A stretch of 64,000 nucleotides of DNA from Erythrobacter sp. KY5. Its GTDB lineage: Bacteria; Pseudomonadota; Alphaproteobacteria; Sphingomonadales; Sphingomonadaceae. The stretch is from positions 310,001 to 374,000 of the forward strand of contig NZ_CP021912.1 in assembly GCF_003264115.1 (NCBI RefSeq), in the 5' to 3' direction. Below the pieces are notes generated by a model that ran no database searches, was not told where the DNA came from, and saw nothing but the letters and a program-made list of their open reading frames with translations. Made by a program: the position numbers and the translations under genes. Below, in pieces: positions 39,263 through 48,243 of this stretch. Each line of letters begins with the position of its first letter. Within the stretch, counting starts at the first letter, position 1.

Positions 39263-42200
39263 TTACTCGGCAGGCTCTGCTCCCGGGCGGTGCTGGCCGG
39301 GGAAAGGCAGATCAGGCCGGGGCGCCCCATGCTCCTGAGGCACGCCCTTGCCGTCGTCGCCGGGCTTGTAGGTCAGCAGGCGTTCGCGCAGCCACGGACC
39401 GGCGCGGCGCTCGAAACCGTCGGCAAGGCTGAAGCCTGCCGGGACAATCACCAGCGTCAACAGGGTCGACATGATGAGCCCGCCGATGACGACAACGCCC
39501 ATCGGCTGACGCCAGGCACCATCGCCGCTCAGTGAAAGCGCAACCGGGACCATCCCGGCGGTCATCGCAACCGTCGTCATCACGATTGGCTGTGCACGCT
39601 TGTGCCCTGCTTCCATGATGGCTTCGAGCTTCTCGGTTCCGCGCTCCATCTCCTCGATCGCGAAGTCGATCAGCAGGATGGAGTTCTTCGAAACAATGCC
39701 GAGCAACAGCAGGATGCCGATATAGACCGGCATCGACTGCGCAAAGCCCGACAGCCAGACCAGAAGGATCCCGCCAAGCGGTGCGAGCGCGAGCGAAGTC
39801 ATGTTGACGAGAGGGCTCATCAGACGCTTGTAGAGCAGCACAAGGCAGGCAAAGACCAGAAGAACGCCGGCTATGATGGCAATCACGAGGTTCTGCTGAA
39901 GCTCCTGCTGCCAGACATCCTCACCCACGACATCGCGGATCACACCGGTCGGCAGGCTTTGCAGGATAGGCAGCTCATCGACTTCGACCTGCGCCTCGCC
40001 CTTGATAACGCCGGAGGCAAGATCGGCTCCCACCAGAACGCGGCGGTTCTGGTTGTAGCGCTGGATCGCGGTCGGGCCTGAGCCGAAGGAGATTTCAGCC
40101 ACGCGTGAGAGCGGAACGGTGCCGCCATTCGCAGTTGGAACGGGCAGGTTTTCGATCGTCGCAAACTCGCCCCGCGCGTCTTCGGAAAGCTTTACGCGGA
40201 TCGGAATCTGGCGATCCGATAGCGAGAAGCGGGCAGCGTTCTGCTCGATCTCGCCCAAGGTCGCGATGCGGATCGTCTGCGATAGCGCAACCGTGCTTAC
40301 GCCGAGTTCGGCAGCGATCTGTTCGCGCGGGGTGATGATGATTTCAGGCCGGTTGAGGTCGGCGCTGATCCGCGGTGCGACCAGCGTGTCGAGGCCGCGC
40401 ATCTGTTCAACCAGCGTTGCTGCCGTCTGTTCGAGCAATTCGGGATCGGACCCGGCGAGCATGACGGTAAGGTCTCGGCCAGATCCAAAGCCACCGCTTT
40501 GCGAACGGAACCGGACGCGGGCATCGGCAATCTGCGCCAGTTGCGGCGCAAGGTTGCGCTCGAACTCGATCGAGCTCAATTCGCGGTCTTCCCGAAGCTT
40601 GATGAAGATGGTCGAATTGCCAACGCGAATGCGCTGCAGGGTACGCTCCACATCGGGCTGTTCGCGCAGCAACGCATCGACGCGGTCGGACACACCCTTG
40701 GTGGTTGCCAGCGTGGTGCCGGGGACCATTTCGATTTCGACGGTCGAGTTTTCATCGTCGATGGTTGGCTGAAACGCTGCCGGGATCTGGCCGAAAAGCA
40801 GGATCGTCACGAGGAAAGAGAACCAGCCGACGCCCAGCATCCATACGCGGTGATCGTAGAAGCGCGCCGTCATCCACTTGACCCCGCGACCGAACGCGCC
40901 GCCCAAAGTGCCCAGGACTTCGATAAGCTTGAACCAGAAAAGCCCTGCGGCCACCGCAAGAACCGATGCGAATAGTACGAGCACGACCTCGAAAATCTTG
41001 GCTACGAACTTGTACAGCGTCGAGTTCGTGTCGTCCGAAAACGCCTCAGCCGCGCGAGTGGGAATTTCAAGACCGCTGAGAAGCCCTGAGCTGAAGAAAA
41101 GCATCGCTCCGCTCACACCGAGTAACATCAGCACGGTTGCGACCAACCCGATCGAATAGAGCCAGCGGTTGCGCGGGCTTTCGAGCCCTTCGCGGCGGCT
41201 GCGCATCTTGCCCCGGTCAAGCGTCCAGCCCAGCACCGCCATATAGCGGTCCATCATCGGGCCTTCGCCGTGAGCGCCGTGGCCTTTCGCCTTGAGGAAA
41301 TATGCCGCCATCAACGGCGTCACCATGCGAGCGACCGCCAGCGACATGAGCACCGCGACCACCACGGTCAGACCGAAGTTCTGGAAGAACTGGCCCGAAA
41401 TACCCGGCATCAGGCCAACGGGCAGGAAGACGGCAACGATACAGAAGCTGGTCGCGACCACCGGCAGGCCGATTTCGTCGGCGGCATCGATACTCGCCTG
41501 GTAAGCCGTTTTGCCCATGCGCATGTGGCGCACGATGTTCTCGATCTCCACAATCGCGTCATCGACCAGAACGCCAGCTACCAGCGCAAGCGCGAGCAGC
41601 GAGAGGAAGTTCAGGTTGAAGCCCATCAGGTCCATGAAGAAGAAGGTCGGGATCGCTGAGAGCGGGATCGCAACCGCACTGATGAAGGTGGCGCGCCAAT
41701 CGCGCAAAAACAGGAAGACGACCACGATGGCGAGAACAGCGCCTTCGATCAGCGCAGAGATCGAGCTCTTGTACTGGTCTTCGGTGTACTTGGTGCTGGT
41801 GAACATGCGAATGAAGCGGACGCCGTCTGTTTCCGCCTCGATCTTGTCCATTTCCTCGACCGCAGCTTCATAGACGGCAAGGTCAGAGAAACCGCGCCCG
41901 CGGTTCATGTAGAAGTTCACGACTTCGCGGTCCGCGACTTCGCTGATCGAGCTGCGCTCACCAAATCCGTCACGCACGGTTGCTACGTCGGACAAGCGGA
42001 TCGTGCGTCCGCCGCCCAGCTGAATCTGACGCTGGGAGAGCTCGAATGCGCTGTCATTGTTGCCAAGGACGCGCAGCGACTGGCGCGTGCCGCCAACCTC
42101 CGCAAGGCCGCCCGCCGCATCGAGGTTTTCGCTGCGCAGCACGCCGTTGATCTGCGATGCCGTTACGCCAAGCGCCTGCATCTTTGCAGGGTCGAGAATG

Positions 42201-42766
42201 ACCTCGATTTCGCGATCGACCCCGCCGAAACGGCCGACCTCGGCCATGCCTTCGATCTGGAGCAGCCGCTTTGCGACTGTGTCGTCGATGAACCAGCTGA
42301 GTTCCTCAATCGTCATGTCGTCGGCTTCGACCGCGACATAACCGATCGCATCGCCGGTCACGTCGACCTTGCCGATGCGCGGCTCGAGGATGCCATCGGG
42401 CAAGCTTGCGCGGACGCCGTTGACGGCGGTTTCGACCTCATTGACCGCTTCGATAATGTCGGTGCCGACTTCGAACTCGACGAAAGTGCTCGAATTGCCC
42501 TCGCTCGCGGTCGACTGGATCGAGTTCACGCCATTGATCGACCGCAGCGCGCTTTCAACGCGCTGGGTGATCTGGTTCTCGATCTCGGTCGGCGCGGCGC
42601 CGGGCTGGGCGATGTTCACATTGACGGCGGGAAATTCGACGTCGGGATTGTTGGTGACATCCATGCGGCTGAAGCTGACGATACCGGCGAGCAGAAGCGC
42701 GGTGAACATCACAAGCGGGATCACCGGGTTGCGGATCGACCAGGCCGAGAGATTGCGAAAGTTCAT
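39263..42766 (-). CDS. RND efflux transporter permease (AcrB/MdtB superfamily)
   Basis: At 1167 aa this is a long RND pump with two periplasmic loops and 12 helices. GVLVDDAIVEIENIVRH in TM4 carries the paired proton-relay aspartates. The N-terminus (NLSAWSIRNPVIPLVMFTAL) is standard. An insert with two extra hydrophobic stretches follows TM6 (near residues 530-640), which explains the length. The pump would export toxic compounds together with the adaptor encoded 82 bases upstream. No outer-membrane TolC partner lies in the window. Confidence 0.93.
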   Translation of the reverse strand: MNFRNLSAWSIRNPVIPLVMFTALLLAGIVSFSRMDVTNNPDVEFPAVNVNIAQPGAAPTEIENQITQRVESALRSINGVNSIQSTASEGNSSTFVEFEVGTDIIEAVNEVETAVNGVRASLPDGILEPRIGKVDVTGDAIGYVAVEADDMTIEELSWFIDDTVAKRLLQIEGMAEVGRFGGVDREIEVILDPAKMQALGVTASQINGVLRSENLDAAGGLAEVGGTRQSLRVLGNNDSAFELSQRQIQLGGGRTIRLSDVATVRDGFGERSSISEVADREVVNFYMNRGRGFSDLAVYEAAVEEMDKIEAETDGVRFIRMFTSTKYTEDQYKSSISALIEGAVLAIVVVFLFLRDWRATFISAVAIPLSAIPTFFFMDLMGFNLNFLSLLALALVAGVLVDDAIVEIENIVRHMRMGKTAYQASIDAADEIGLPVVATSFCIVAVFLPVGLMPGISGQFFQNFGLTVVVAVLMSLAVARMVTPLMAAYFLKAKGHGAHGEGPMMDRYMAVLGWTLDRGKMRSRREGLESPRNRWLYSIGLVATVLMLLGVSGAMLFFSSGLLSGLEIPTRAAEAFSDDTNSTLYKFVAKIFEVVLVLFASVLAVAAGLFWFKLIEVLGTLGGAFGRGVKWMTARFYDHRVWMLGVGWFSFLVTILLFGQIPAAFQPTIDDENSTVEIEMVPGTTLATTKGVSDRVDALLREQPDVERTLQRIRVGNSTIFIKLREDRELSSIEFERNLAPQLAQIADARVRFRSQSGGFGSGRDLTVMLAGSDPELLEQTAATLVEQMRGLDTLVAPRISADLNRPEIIITPREQIAAELGVSTVALSQTIRIATLGEIEQNAARFSLSDRQIPIRVKLSEDARGEFATIENLPVPTANGGTVPLSRVAEISFGSGPTAIQRYNQNRRVLVGADLASGVIKGEAQVEVDELPILQSLPTGVIRDVVGEDVWQQELQQNLVIAIIAGVLLVFACLVLLYKRLMSPLVNMTSLALAPLGGILLVWLSGFAQSMPVYIGILLLLGIVSKNSILLIDFAIEEMERGTEKLEAIMEAGHKRAQPIVMTTVAMTAGMVPVALSLSGDGAWRQPMGVVVIGGLIMSTLLTLVIVPAGFSLADGFERRAGPWLRERLLTYKPGDDGKGVPQEHGAPRPDLPFPGQHRPGAEPAE

Positions 42767-42848
42767 ATCGTTTCTGCCAATTCAGCTTCATGCAGGGCCG
42801 CGCGATTGCCCTTCGGACGAGGTACGAGAGGACGGGCGGCGCGGCTTA

Positions 42849-44048
42849 TCATTCTTCGTCGCCACCCTTGCGAGGTTTGACGACTTCGCCCGGATTAAGG
42901 AATCCGCCAGCGCTCAGGACGACCCGTTCGGTGCCCGACAGGCCCTCGGTGATCGCGATGCCCTGCGGCGTGGTCATGCCGGTCTTTACCGCAGTGCGAA
43001 CGGCCTTGTTCTCTTCGTCGATGACATAGACGAAGCTGCCCTCGTCATCGGCGAGAACCGCGCTCTGCGGAAGGATGGTCGCTTCAAGCGAGCCGCTGCG
43101 AATGCTGGCTGTCGCAAAGCCACCGGGCCGCAGCTCGGGCGCATAGGGCAGCGCGATACGGGCGGTGCCCTGGCGGCTCTGTTGGTCGATAGTGGGCGAA
43201 AGCTGCCAGATCTGCCCCTCGAAGGTCTTGTCGGACCCGGTCGGTACGACGCTCGCCGACACGCCTTGCGAAAGCCCTGCAAGCTGGCTTTCGCTCAGCT
43301 GCGCAAGAAGCTCGAACTCTCCCCCGCGCGCGATCACGAACAGGGCAGGTGCGCCGCCGGTGACAGTCTGCCCAGGCTCGACATTACGTTCAAGCACGTA
43401 GCCGGTTGCCGGTGCGATCACATTCAGGCGGGCGTTGCGGGCACGCAGTTCGGCAAGCTGAGCTTCGGCGACCTTGATCCTAGCCACTGCAGAATCGCGC
43501 GTGGCGGTGAGCCGGTCGATTTCGGCCTGAGAAATGAAGCCGCGTTCAACCAGTTGCAGAGCGCGGTCGAGGTTCGACTGGGCAAGCTTCGCGTCTGCAC
43601 GCGCAACATCGATCTGAGCTGCCTGCGCGGCGGCCTGCTGCGTCTGAACGGAGCGATCAATGACGGCGAGCACCTGACCTTGCTGGACCCAGTCGCCGGC
43701 ATCGACACGGACCGACAGGACCTGTCCGCCCTCACCAACGACGCCAACCGGCATCGGGCGACGTGCGGCGAGTGTGCCGGGCGCTTCGATTGTGCCGTCG
43801 ACACTGGTGCGTCCGGGAGTGACCACCGTGACCACCGGCGCTTGGTCGTTATCGTCCGCCATCGCGGCGGGCTCGCCGCCCTGAAGCGCGAAATAGGCCG
43901 CAATAGCGAGCAGCAATGCAAACAGTCCGCCCCCTGCGATCAGCAGCGTGCGGGTCAGCGAATTGGACCGCCTGAGACCATGCCGGGTCGCGACATCGGC
44001 GGGGATATCGTCCTGCGCCTCGGCTGTGATCGTGGTCGCGTAATTCAT
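42849..44048 (-). CDS. RND efflux periplasmic adaptor (membrane fusion protein)
   Basis: The 399-aa protein has an N-terminal anchor helix (about residues 33-52) and a lipoyl/barrel-sandwich half (GEGGQVLSVRVDAGDWVQQG). A long coiled-coil hairpin follows, then the second lipoyl half (VIAPATGYVLERNVEPGQ) and beta-barrel domains. It bridges the RND permease to an outer-membrane channel. It is the first gene of the pair and probably sets its regulation. Confidence 0.93.
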   Translation of the reverse strand: MNYATTITAEAQDDIPADVATRHGLRRSNSLTRTLLIAGGGLFALLLAIAAYFALQGGEPAAMADDNDQAPVVTVVTPGRTSVDGTIEAPGTLAARRPMPVGVVGEGGQVLSVRVDAGDWVQQGQVLAVIDRSVQTQQAAAQAAQIDVARADAKLAQSNLDRALQLVERGFISQAEIDRLTATRDSAVARIKVAEAQLAELRARNARLNVIAPATGYVLERNVEPGQTVTGGAPALFVIARGGEFELLAQLSESQLAGLSQGVSASVVPTGSDKTFEGQIWQLSPTIDQQSRQGTARIALPYAPELRPGGFATASIRSGSLEATILPQSAVLADDEGSFVYVIDEENKAVRTAVKTGMTTPQGIAITEGLSGTERVVLSAGGFLNPGEVVKPRKGGDEE

Positions 44049-44104
44049 TATACTTCCCTTATGCGGGTGGCTCTTTTTTGACCGGATTGCTCGGCCCGAG
44101 TGTG

Positions 44105-44158
44105 TTATACATATAAGTCACCCTTCGCAATCCCTCTTAATCATGGGGGTGCGAAGGG
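44105..44158 (-). promoter_or_regulatory. Candidate operator/promoter region of the RND genes
   Basis: A compact inverted repeat TTATA-CA-TATAA is at 44105-44116; on the minus strand it contains a -10-like TATAAC. Upstream of it a large hairpin-forming repeat pairs CCCTTCGCA (44121-44129) with TGCGAAGGG (44150-44158), with CCC/GGG pairing inside. The adaptor start is about 57 bases further. A TetR- or MarR-type repressor site is plausible; no regulator gene lies nearby. Confidence 0.5.
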
Positions 44159-44225
44159 CAATGCGCGCATCGACTGATGACTTTAAGCCTAGACGAAAGA
44201 CCTATCGCGATTCCCAACACGAGAA

Positions 44226-44255
44226 AGGCGGCGCGACATCGCTGTCGCACCGCCT
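44226..44255 (-). terminator. Rho-independent terminator after the YeaQ-type gene
   Basis: A 13-bp stem with one mismatch (AGGCGGCGCGACA with TGTCGCACCGCCT) and a TCGC loop lies 30 bases after the stop. On the minus strand a TTTCTC tail follows. Stem strength supports termination although the tail is short. Confidence 0.65.
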
Positions 44256-44284
44256 TATCGCTACTTTTTCGTGTTGTCAGGCGT

Positions 44285-44551
44285 TTAGCGCACCCGGCCA
44301 CGCTGGATAAGGTTCATGACGCCCAGTAGGACAATCGCTCCGATGACCGCGACGACCAGACCGATGATCGAAAACTCCTGCACGCTGCCGCTGATGCCGA
44401 GCAGCGGGCCTGCGATCAGGTTGCCAATCACCGAGCCGATGCAGCCCACGACGATGTTCCAGAAGATACCCATCGAGGCATCGCGATTCATGACTAGGCT
44501 CGCCAGCCAACCGGCAACACCGCCTACGATAAGTGCAATAATCCAACCCAT
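44285..44551 (-). CDS. GlsB/YeaQ/YmgE family stress-response membrane protein
   Basis: The 88-aa protein contains three hydrophobic helices, beginning MGWIIALIVGGVAGWLA, with GCIGSVIGNLIAGPLLG in the middle. It matches the transglycosylase-associated (Tag) family of small inner-membrane proteins linked to general stress. The start was set by a GGAGGAAAGA element right before this ATG; upstream in-frame ATGs were rejected. It is monocistronic with its own terminator. Confidence 0.9.
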   Translation of the reverse strand: MGWIIALIVGGVAGWLASLVMNRDASMGIFWNIVVGCIGSVIGNLIAGPLLGISGSVQEFSIIGLVVAVIGAIVLLGVMNLIQRGRVR

Positions 44552-44652
44552 TCTTTCCTCCATTTTGGTGCAGTGCGCATTGCTATAGCTGCAATGGCCC
44601 TTGGCACTCAAACAAGGGGCTGTCGGGTTGGTTCCGGATTAAAGCTGGCGGG

Positions 44653-44668
44653 AGGCGATAGTTCGCCT
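44653..44668 (-). terminator. Weak hairpin after sciP
   Basis: A 6-bp perfect stem (AGGCGA with TCGCCT) and 4-base loop begins five bases after the sciP stop. The T-tract is poor and delayed, so this may only be an mRNA 3' structure. Confidence 0.35.
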
Positions 44669-44672
44669 GGCG

Positions 44673-44972
44673 TCAGTACTTGAGCTGGCGCTCGTAGAGG
44701 TCTCGATAGTGCTGGATACGGGTCACGCGCAGACCCTGCATGCCCGAACGGTCCACCGCGCGCTGCCACGAGGCGAATTCTTCCAGCGTGAGGCCGTAGC
44801 GCTCAAGCACTTCGTCGATGGTCAGCAAGCCGCCATTGACCGCTGCGACCACTTCCGCCTTGCGGCGAACGACCCAGCGTTTGGTGGTGGGCGAAGGGAG
44901 GTCGTCGATCGTCAACGGCTCGCCAAGAGGGCCAATCACCTGTGCCGGGCGGATGTCCTGGTTCTCAATCAT
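44673..44972 (-). CDS. sciP: CtrA inhibitor SciP (DUF1153)
   Basis: The 99-aa DNA-binding regulator is of the DUF1153 family. In Caulobacter SciP represses CtrA-activated genes in swarmer cells. The LPSPTTKRWVVRRKAEVV core, the LLTIDEVLERYGLTLEEF helix-turn-helix and the C-terminal RDLYERQLKY match well. The ATG overlaps the upstream gene's stop by one base (TGATG). Its presence supports an alphaproteobacterial CtrA circuit. Confidence 0.9.
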   Translation of the reverse strand: MIENQDIRPAQVIGPLGEPLTIDDLPSPTTKRWVVRRKAEVVAAVNGGLLTIDEVLERYGLTLEEFASWQRAVDRSGMQGLRVTRIQHYRDLYERQLKY

Positions 44973-45370
44973 CAATCTTCTCTCGCATCGCCAGTTGCAG
45001 CTTGCCCCGGATTTACTTGGTCTTGGTTTTCAAGCCCTTGATATGCCGGAACCCCCTGACTTTCGGGGACAATGCCGGGCGAGCCTTTGCTTTGCTCTAA
45101 AGCAACATGGTTAACGTCTCGTTCCCCCTCTTCCTTAGTCCGAAAATAGCGAGCAGCCGCATCGGCAAAACAGTTTGCGGACGCCTCGATACTGCGTGAC
45201 GCATCGCGCCTCAGGACATGGCGAACGTCGCGCGCAGCGTTGAGCCGGGCGGTCAGCTCGTTCCAGTCCAGCACGCGAAGCGCGTCGGTGCCAAGGGCGG
45301 ATTCTCCCGCCTGGCCCCGCGCGAATCGCTCTTCGCCTGGATGTTGAATTGGCTGTGCATTCTCGAACAT
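44972..45370 (-). CDS. Hypothetical protein translationally coupled to sciP
   Basis: I do not recognise this 132-aa protein. Residues 1-75 are well ordered in style (SALGTDALRVLDWNELTARL, then RDVRHVLRRD and SFADAAARYF-like ANCFADAAARYF). The last 55 residues are Gln/Gly/Glu-rich and probably disordered. Its stop overlaps the sciP start by one base, so both are made from one message. The alternative start is an upstream GTG at 45388. Coupling suggests a cell-cycle-related role, which is inference only. Confidence 0.7.
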   Translation of the reverse strand: MFENAQPIQHPGEERFARGQAGESALGTDALRVLDWNELTARLNAARDVRHVLRRDASRSIEASANCFADAAARYFRTKEEGERDVNHVALEQSKGSPGIVPESQGVPAYQGLENQDQVNPGQAATGDARED

Positions 45371-45525
45371 GCAGATGGCTATAGGCACCGGTCGTCAAGA
45401 TCAGGTAAAACCCGCCTTTACCAATGCTTAGGAAGAACGCCGACGCTCTGAGCAACCAGTCAATCTCATCTGCGACCAGCGAGACTGGCGATCCGGGGCG
45501 CTTATCCCTATATGGCGCGCCAATC

Positions 45526-46710
45526 ATGACGACTGACACCGCTCTTGAAACCGCCAGCCCGTTCGGGCTGGACACGGCCGCCCTATTCGATCTGCCGCGC
45601 CCTGCGTCCCAGTGCCGGATCGTGGTCGCGATGAGCGGCGGGGTCGATTCGTCCGTGGTCGCAGCGCTTGCTGCCGACACCGGAGCGGAAGTGATCGGCA
45701 TCACGCTACAGCTCTATGATTATGGCGCTGCAACGGGTCGCAAGGGCGCATGCTGCGCGGGCGACGACATCGCCGATGCGCGCGCTGTTTCTGACCGGCT
45801 GGGCATCGCGCATTATGTCTTCGACCATGAAAGTGCCTTTCGTGAAGACGTGGTCGAGCAGTTCGCCGACGAGTATCTCGCAGGCCGCACGCCGGTCCCC
45901 TGCATCCGCTGCAACATGGGGCCCAAGTTCACCGACCTGTTCCGCATGGCGCGCGAGCTGGGCGCGGATTGCCTTGCGACCGGGCACTATGTCCGCCGGG
46001 TCGAAGCCGCCAAGGAAGATGGCCGCGGACCGCACCTCTACCGCGCCAATGATCCGGGCCGCGACCAGTCCTACTTCCTGTATGCGACCACGCAGGAGCA
46101 GCTCGACTATATCCGCTTTCCGCTAGGCGGTCTGCCCAAGTCCCAGGTGCGCGAGCTGGCCGAGGCCGCTGGCCTGCGCAACGCCGCAAAGCCTGACAGT
46201 CAGGACATCTGCTTCGTGCCCGACGGCAATTATGCCGGTATCGTGAAGAAGCTGCGCCCCGAAGGCGGCGTGCCCGGTGCCATCGTCCATGCCGCGACCG
46301 GCGAGACGCTGGGCGAGCACAAGGGCATCATCCATTATACGGTCGGCCAGCGCAAAGGGCTGGAGATCGGCGGTCAGCCAGAGCCGCTTTATGTCATCTC
46401 GCTGGACGCCGCATCGCGCGAGGTGCGTGTCGGGCCAAAGCGCATGCTCGGGATCGAGAGCGCGGAAGTGATCGAGACCAACCGCATCGGCGCAATCCCG
46501 GAAGGCGCGCAGCTGACTGCCAAGGTCCGCAGCCTTGCCAAGCCGGTGCCCGTGACGATCGAAGGCGATCTGGGCGAAGGCGCGACGGTGACGATGCGCT
46601 TCGACCAGCCCGAATTCGGCGTTGCTCCGGGTCAGGCGGCGGTGATCTATGCCGGTGAGCGCGTCATCGGCGGCGGCTGGATCGACGCGACCACTTCAGT
46701 CGCGTCTTAA
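45526..46710 (+). CDS. mnmA: tRNA-specific 2-thiouridylase
   Basis: The 394-aa enzyme installs 2-thiouridine at wobble U34 of Lys, Glu and Gln tRNAs. The PP-loop is [14 protein letters not shown], the catalytic cysteines sit in [10 protein letters not shown] and [11 protein letters not shown], and [10 protein letters not shown] starts the C-terminal part. The ATG at 45526 was chosen; an upstream reading adds 34 unconserved residues. The 155-base divergent intergenic region (45371-45525) shows no gene. The end overlaps the next convergent gene by four bases. Confidence 0.96.
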   Translation: MTTDTALETASPFGLDTAALFDLPRPASQCRIVVAMSGGVDSSVVAALAADTGAEVIGITLQLYDYGAATGRKGACCAGDDIADARAVSDRLGIAHYVFDHESAFREDVVEQFADEYLAGRTPVPCIRCNMGPKFTDLFRMARELGADCLATGHYVRRVEAAKEDGRGPHLYRANDPGRDQSYFLYATTQEQLDYIRFPLGGLPKSQVRELAEAAGLRNAAKPDSQDICFVPDGNYAGIVKKLRPEGGVPGAIVHAATGETLGEHKGIIHYTVGQRKGLEIGGQPEPLYVISLDAASREVRVGPKRMLGIESAEVIETNRIGAIPEGAQLTAKVRSLAKPVPVTIEGDLGEGATVTMRFDQPEFGVAPGQAAVIYAGERVIGGGWIDATTSVAS

Positions 46711-47066
46711 CTGTCCCACTCTTCAAGCACGCAGCCATAGCCTTCGCGGTAAGTGGCGGTGTTGGCTGTCACCAAGGGGAAGCTCGCCGTGACGCTGCGC
46801 GCATCGGCATCATCGCTGAGTGAGACCAGCTCCATGCCTCCCAGCTTGTCCTTCTCGCAATCCTCAAGGCTGCGTCCGGCGACGAAGCGGCACGAACACG
46901 CGACCCGCGCGGCATAGGACGTGCCGACCTTGGCATAGCCTTCGATCGGCGCACGGTTGGCCCAGACAGCCGCAGCAACGCCGATCGCGGCCAGCACGAG
47001 CAGCCAAAGCACAACTCGCGCTGCGAGCGATCGTTTCGCTCCTGAATTTGCCCCGCGATTTGCCAT
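46707..47066 (-). CDS. Membrane-anchored hypothetical protein with conserved-looking cysteines
   Basis: The 119-aa protein has one N-terminal hydrophobic helix ([19 protein letters not shown], residues 18-36) followed by a periplasmic domain with four cysteines. They lie in ACSCRF, LEDCEKD and GYGCVLEEW, which suggests two disulfides. I know no function for it. It is divergent from the serine-hydrolase lipoprotein across 36 bases, so the two share a promoter region and may work together in the periplasm. Confidence 0.72.
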   Translation of the reverse strand: MANRGANSGAKRSLAARVVLWLLVLAAIGVAAAVWANRAPIEGYAKVGTSYAARVACSCRFVAGRSLEDCEKDKLGGMELVSLSDDADARSVTASFPLVTANTATYREGYGCVLEEWDS

Positions 47067-47102
47067 TGCTTTGTCCCGACCCTTGTTCGATTGAGCGTGA
47101 CC

Positions 47103-48239
47103 ATGATCACGCGTTTCGCTTCCTCTATCGCCGCCCTCGTCTGCATTCCAGTGCTCGTTTCATGTGGCGAGGCACCGCCTGCCGAATTGCCCCCGCTGAC
47201 CGACGAAGCGCTCGCCGCCGTCACCGACGATGCGGGCGCTCCCAAGGATCAGTTGGCCCGCGCGGTGGACGAGCTCTTCACCAAGGAGGGGCTTGGCGAG
47301 ACTCGCGCGGTGCTGGTCTATGCCGACGGCAAGCTGGCGGCCGAGCGATATGCTGAAGGCTACGACGAGGAGACCCGTCACATCAGCTGGTCGATGGCGA
47401 AGACAGTGACTGCCGTGCTGATCGGGATGCTGGTTGCCGATGGGCTGCTCAGCGTCGATGAGCCTGCGCCCGTTCCCATGTGGCAGCGCAGCGGCGATCC
47501 GCGCTCTGACATCACGCTTCGCCACCTCCTCCAGATGCGCGCCGGATTGCGCCACACCGAGGCAGGCGATCCGCCCTATGAGAGCTCGGAAGTGCGGATG
47601 CTGTTCCTCGACGGGCGCGATGATATGGCGCGCTGGGCGAAGGAGCAGCCGCTCGAAGCGGAGCCCGGTGAGCGGTTCGAGTATTCGTCCAACACCACCG
47701 TCATCCTCGCTGACATTGCGGCGCGCGCTCTGACGACCAGCGATGAGCCTGCCGCCCGGCGCGAGGCGGTTGCGTCCTACCTGCAGCAGCGTCTGTTCGC
47801 CCCGCTCGGCATGTCCTCCATCGTGCCCGAGTTCGATGCGTCGGGCACGCTCATCGGCGGCAGCCTGATGCACGCATCGGCGCGCGATTACGCTGCCTTT
47901 GGCGAGTTCCTGCGCGCTGGCGGTCAGGCGCCGAGCGGTGAGCAGCTCGTCCCGCGCCGCTGGGTCGAGGCGATGCTGACGCCGAGCCCGGTTTCCGAGC
48001 ATTACGGCTACCAGATCTGGCTCAACCGGCCCGAGCCCGACCTTGAATGGCCGCATCCTTTGTTCCCCGACCGCGCACCGGCGAGCATGTTCTCGCTGAT
48101 CGGACATATGGGCCAGTACGTGCTCGTCTCACCCGAACAGCGGTTGACCGTCGTTCGCCTTGGCCACTCGACCAGCGAAGAGCGCCCGCGAATGCTGCAA
48201 GAGGCCGCAGACGTCATGGCGCTGTATCCAGTGAGGTAA
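47103..48239 (+). CDS. Class C beta-lactamase-type serine hydrolase lipoprotein
   Basis: The 378-aa protein has a lipoprotein signal (lipobox VLVSC). The penicillin-binding fold follows: nucleophile motif SMAKT in HISWSMAKTVTAV, and YSSN in FEYSSNTTVIL as the second motif. Such proteins may be esterases, D-amino peptidases or true beta-lactamases; the class here is not determinable. The ATG giving a short normal signal peptide was chosen over GTG and TTG codons just upstream. Confidence 0.87.
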   Translation: MITRFASSIAALVCIPVLVSCGEAPPAELPPLTDEALAAVTDDAGAPKDQLARAVDELFTKEGLGETRAVLVYADGKLAAERYAEGYDEETRHISWSMAKTVTAVLIGMLVADGLLSVDEPAPVPMWQRSGDPRSDITLRHLLQMRAGLRHTEAGDPPYESSEVRMLFLDGRDDMARWAKEQPLEAEPGERFEYSSNTTVILADIAARALTTSDEPAARREAVASYLQQRLFAPLGMSSIVPEFDASGTLIGGSLMHASARDYAAFGEFLRAGGQAPSGEQLVPRRWVEAMLTPSPVSEHYGYQIWLNRPEPDLEWPHPLFPDRAPASMFSLIGHMGQYVLVSPEQRLTVVRLGHSTSEERPRMLQEAADVMALYPVR

Positions 48240-48243
48240 CGCT

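Noticed and set aside
42369-44081. A 570-codon plus-strand frame over the RND adaptor and permease start
   Set aside because: It is antisense to two well-conserved efflux genes and crosses their intergenic gap without any start signal or domain.
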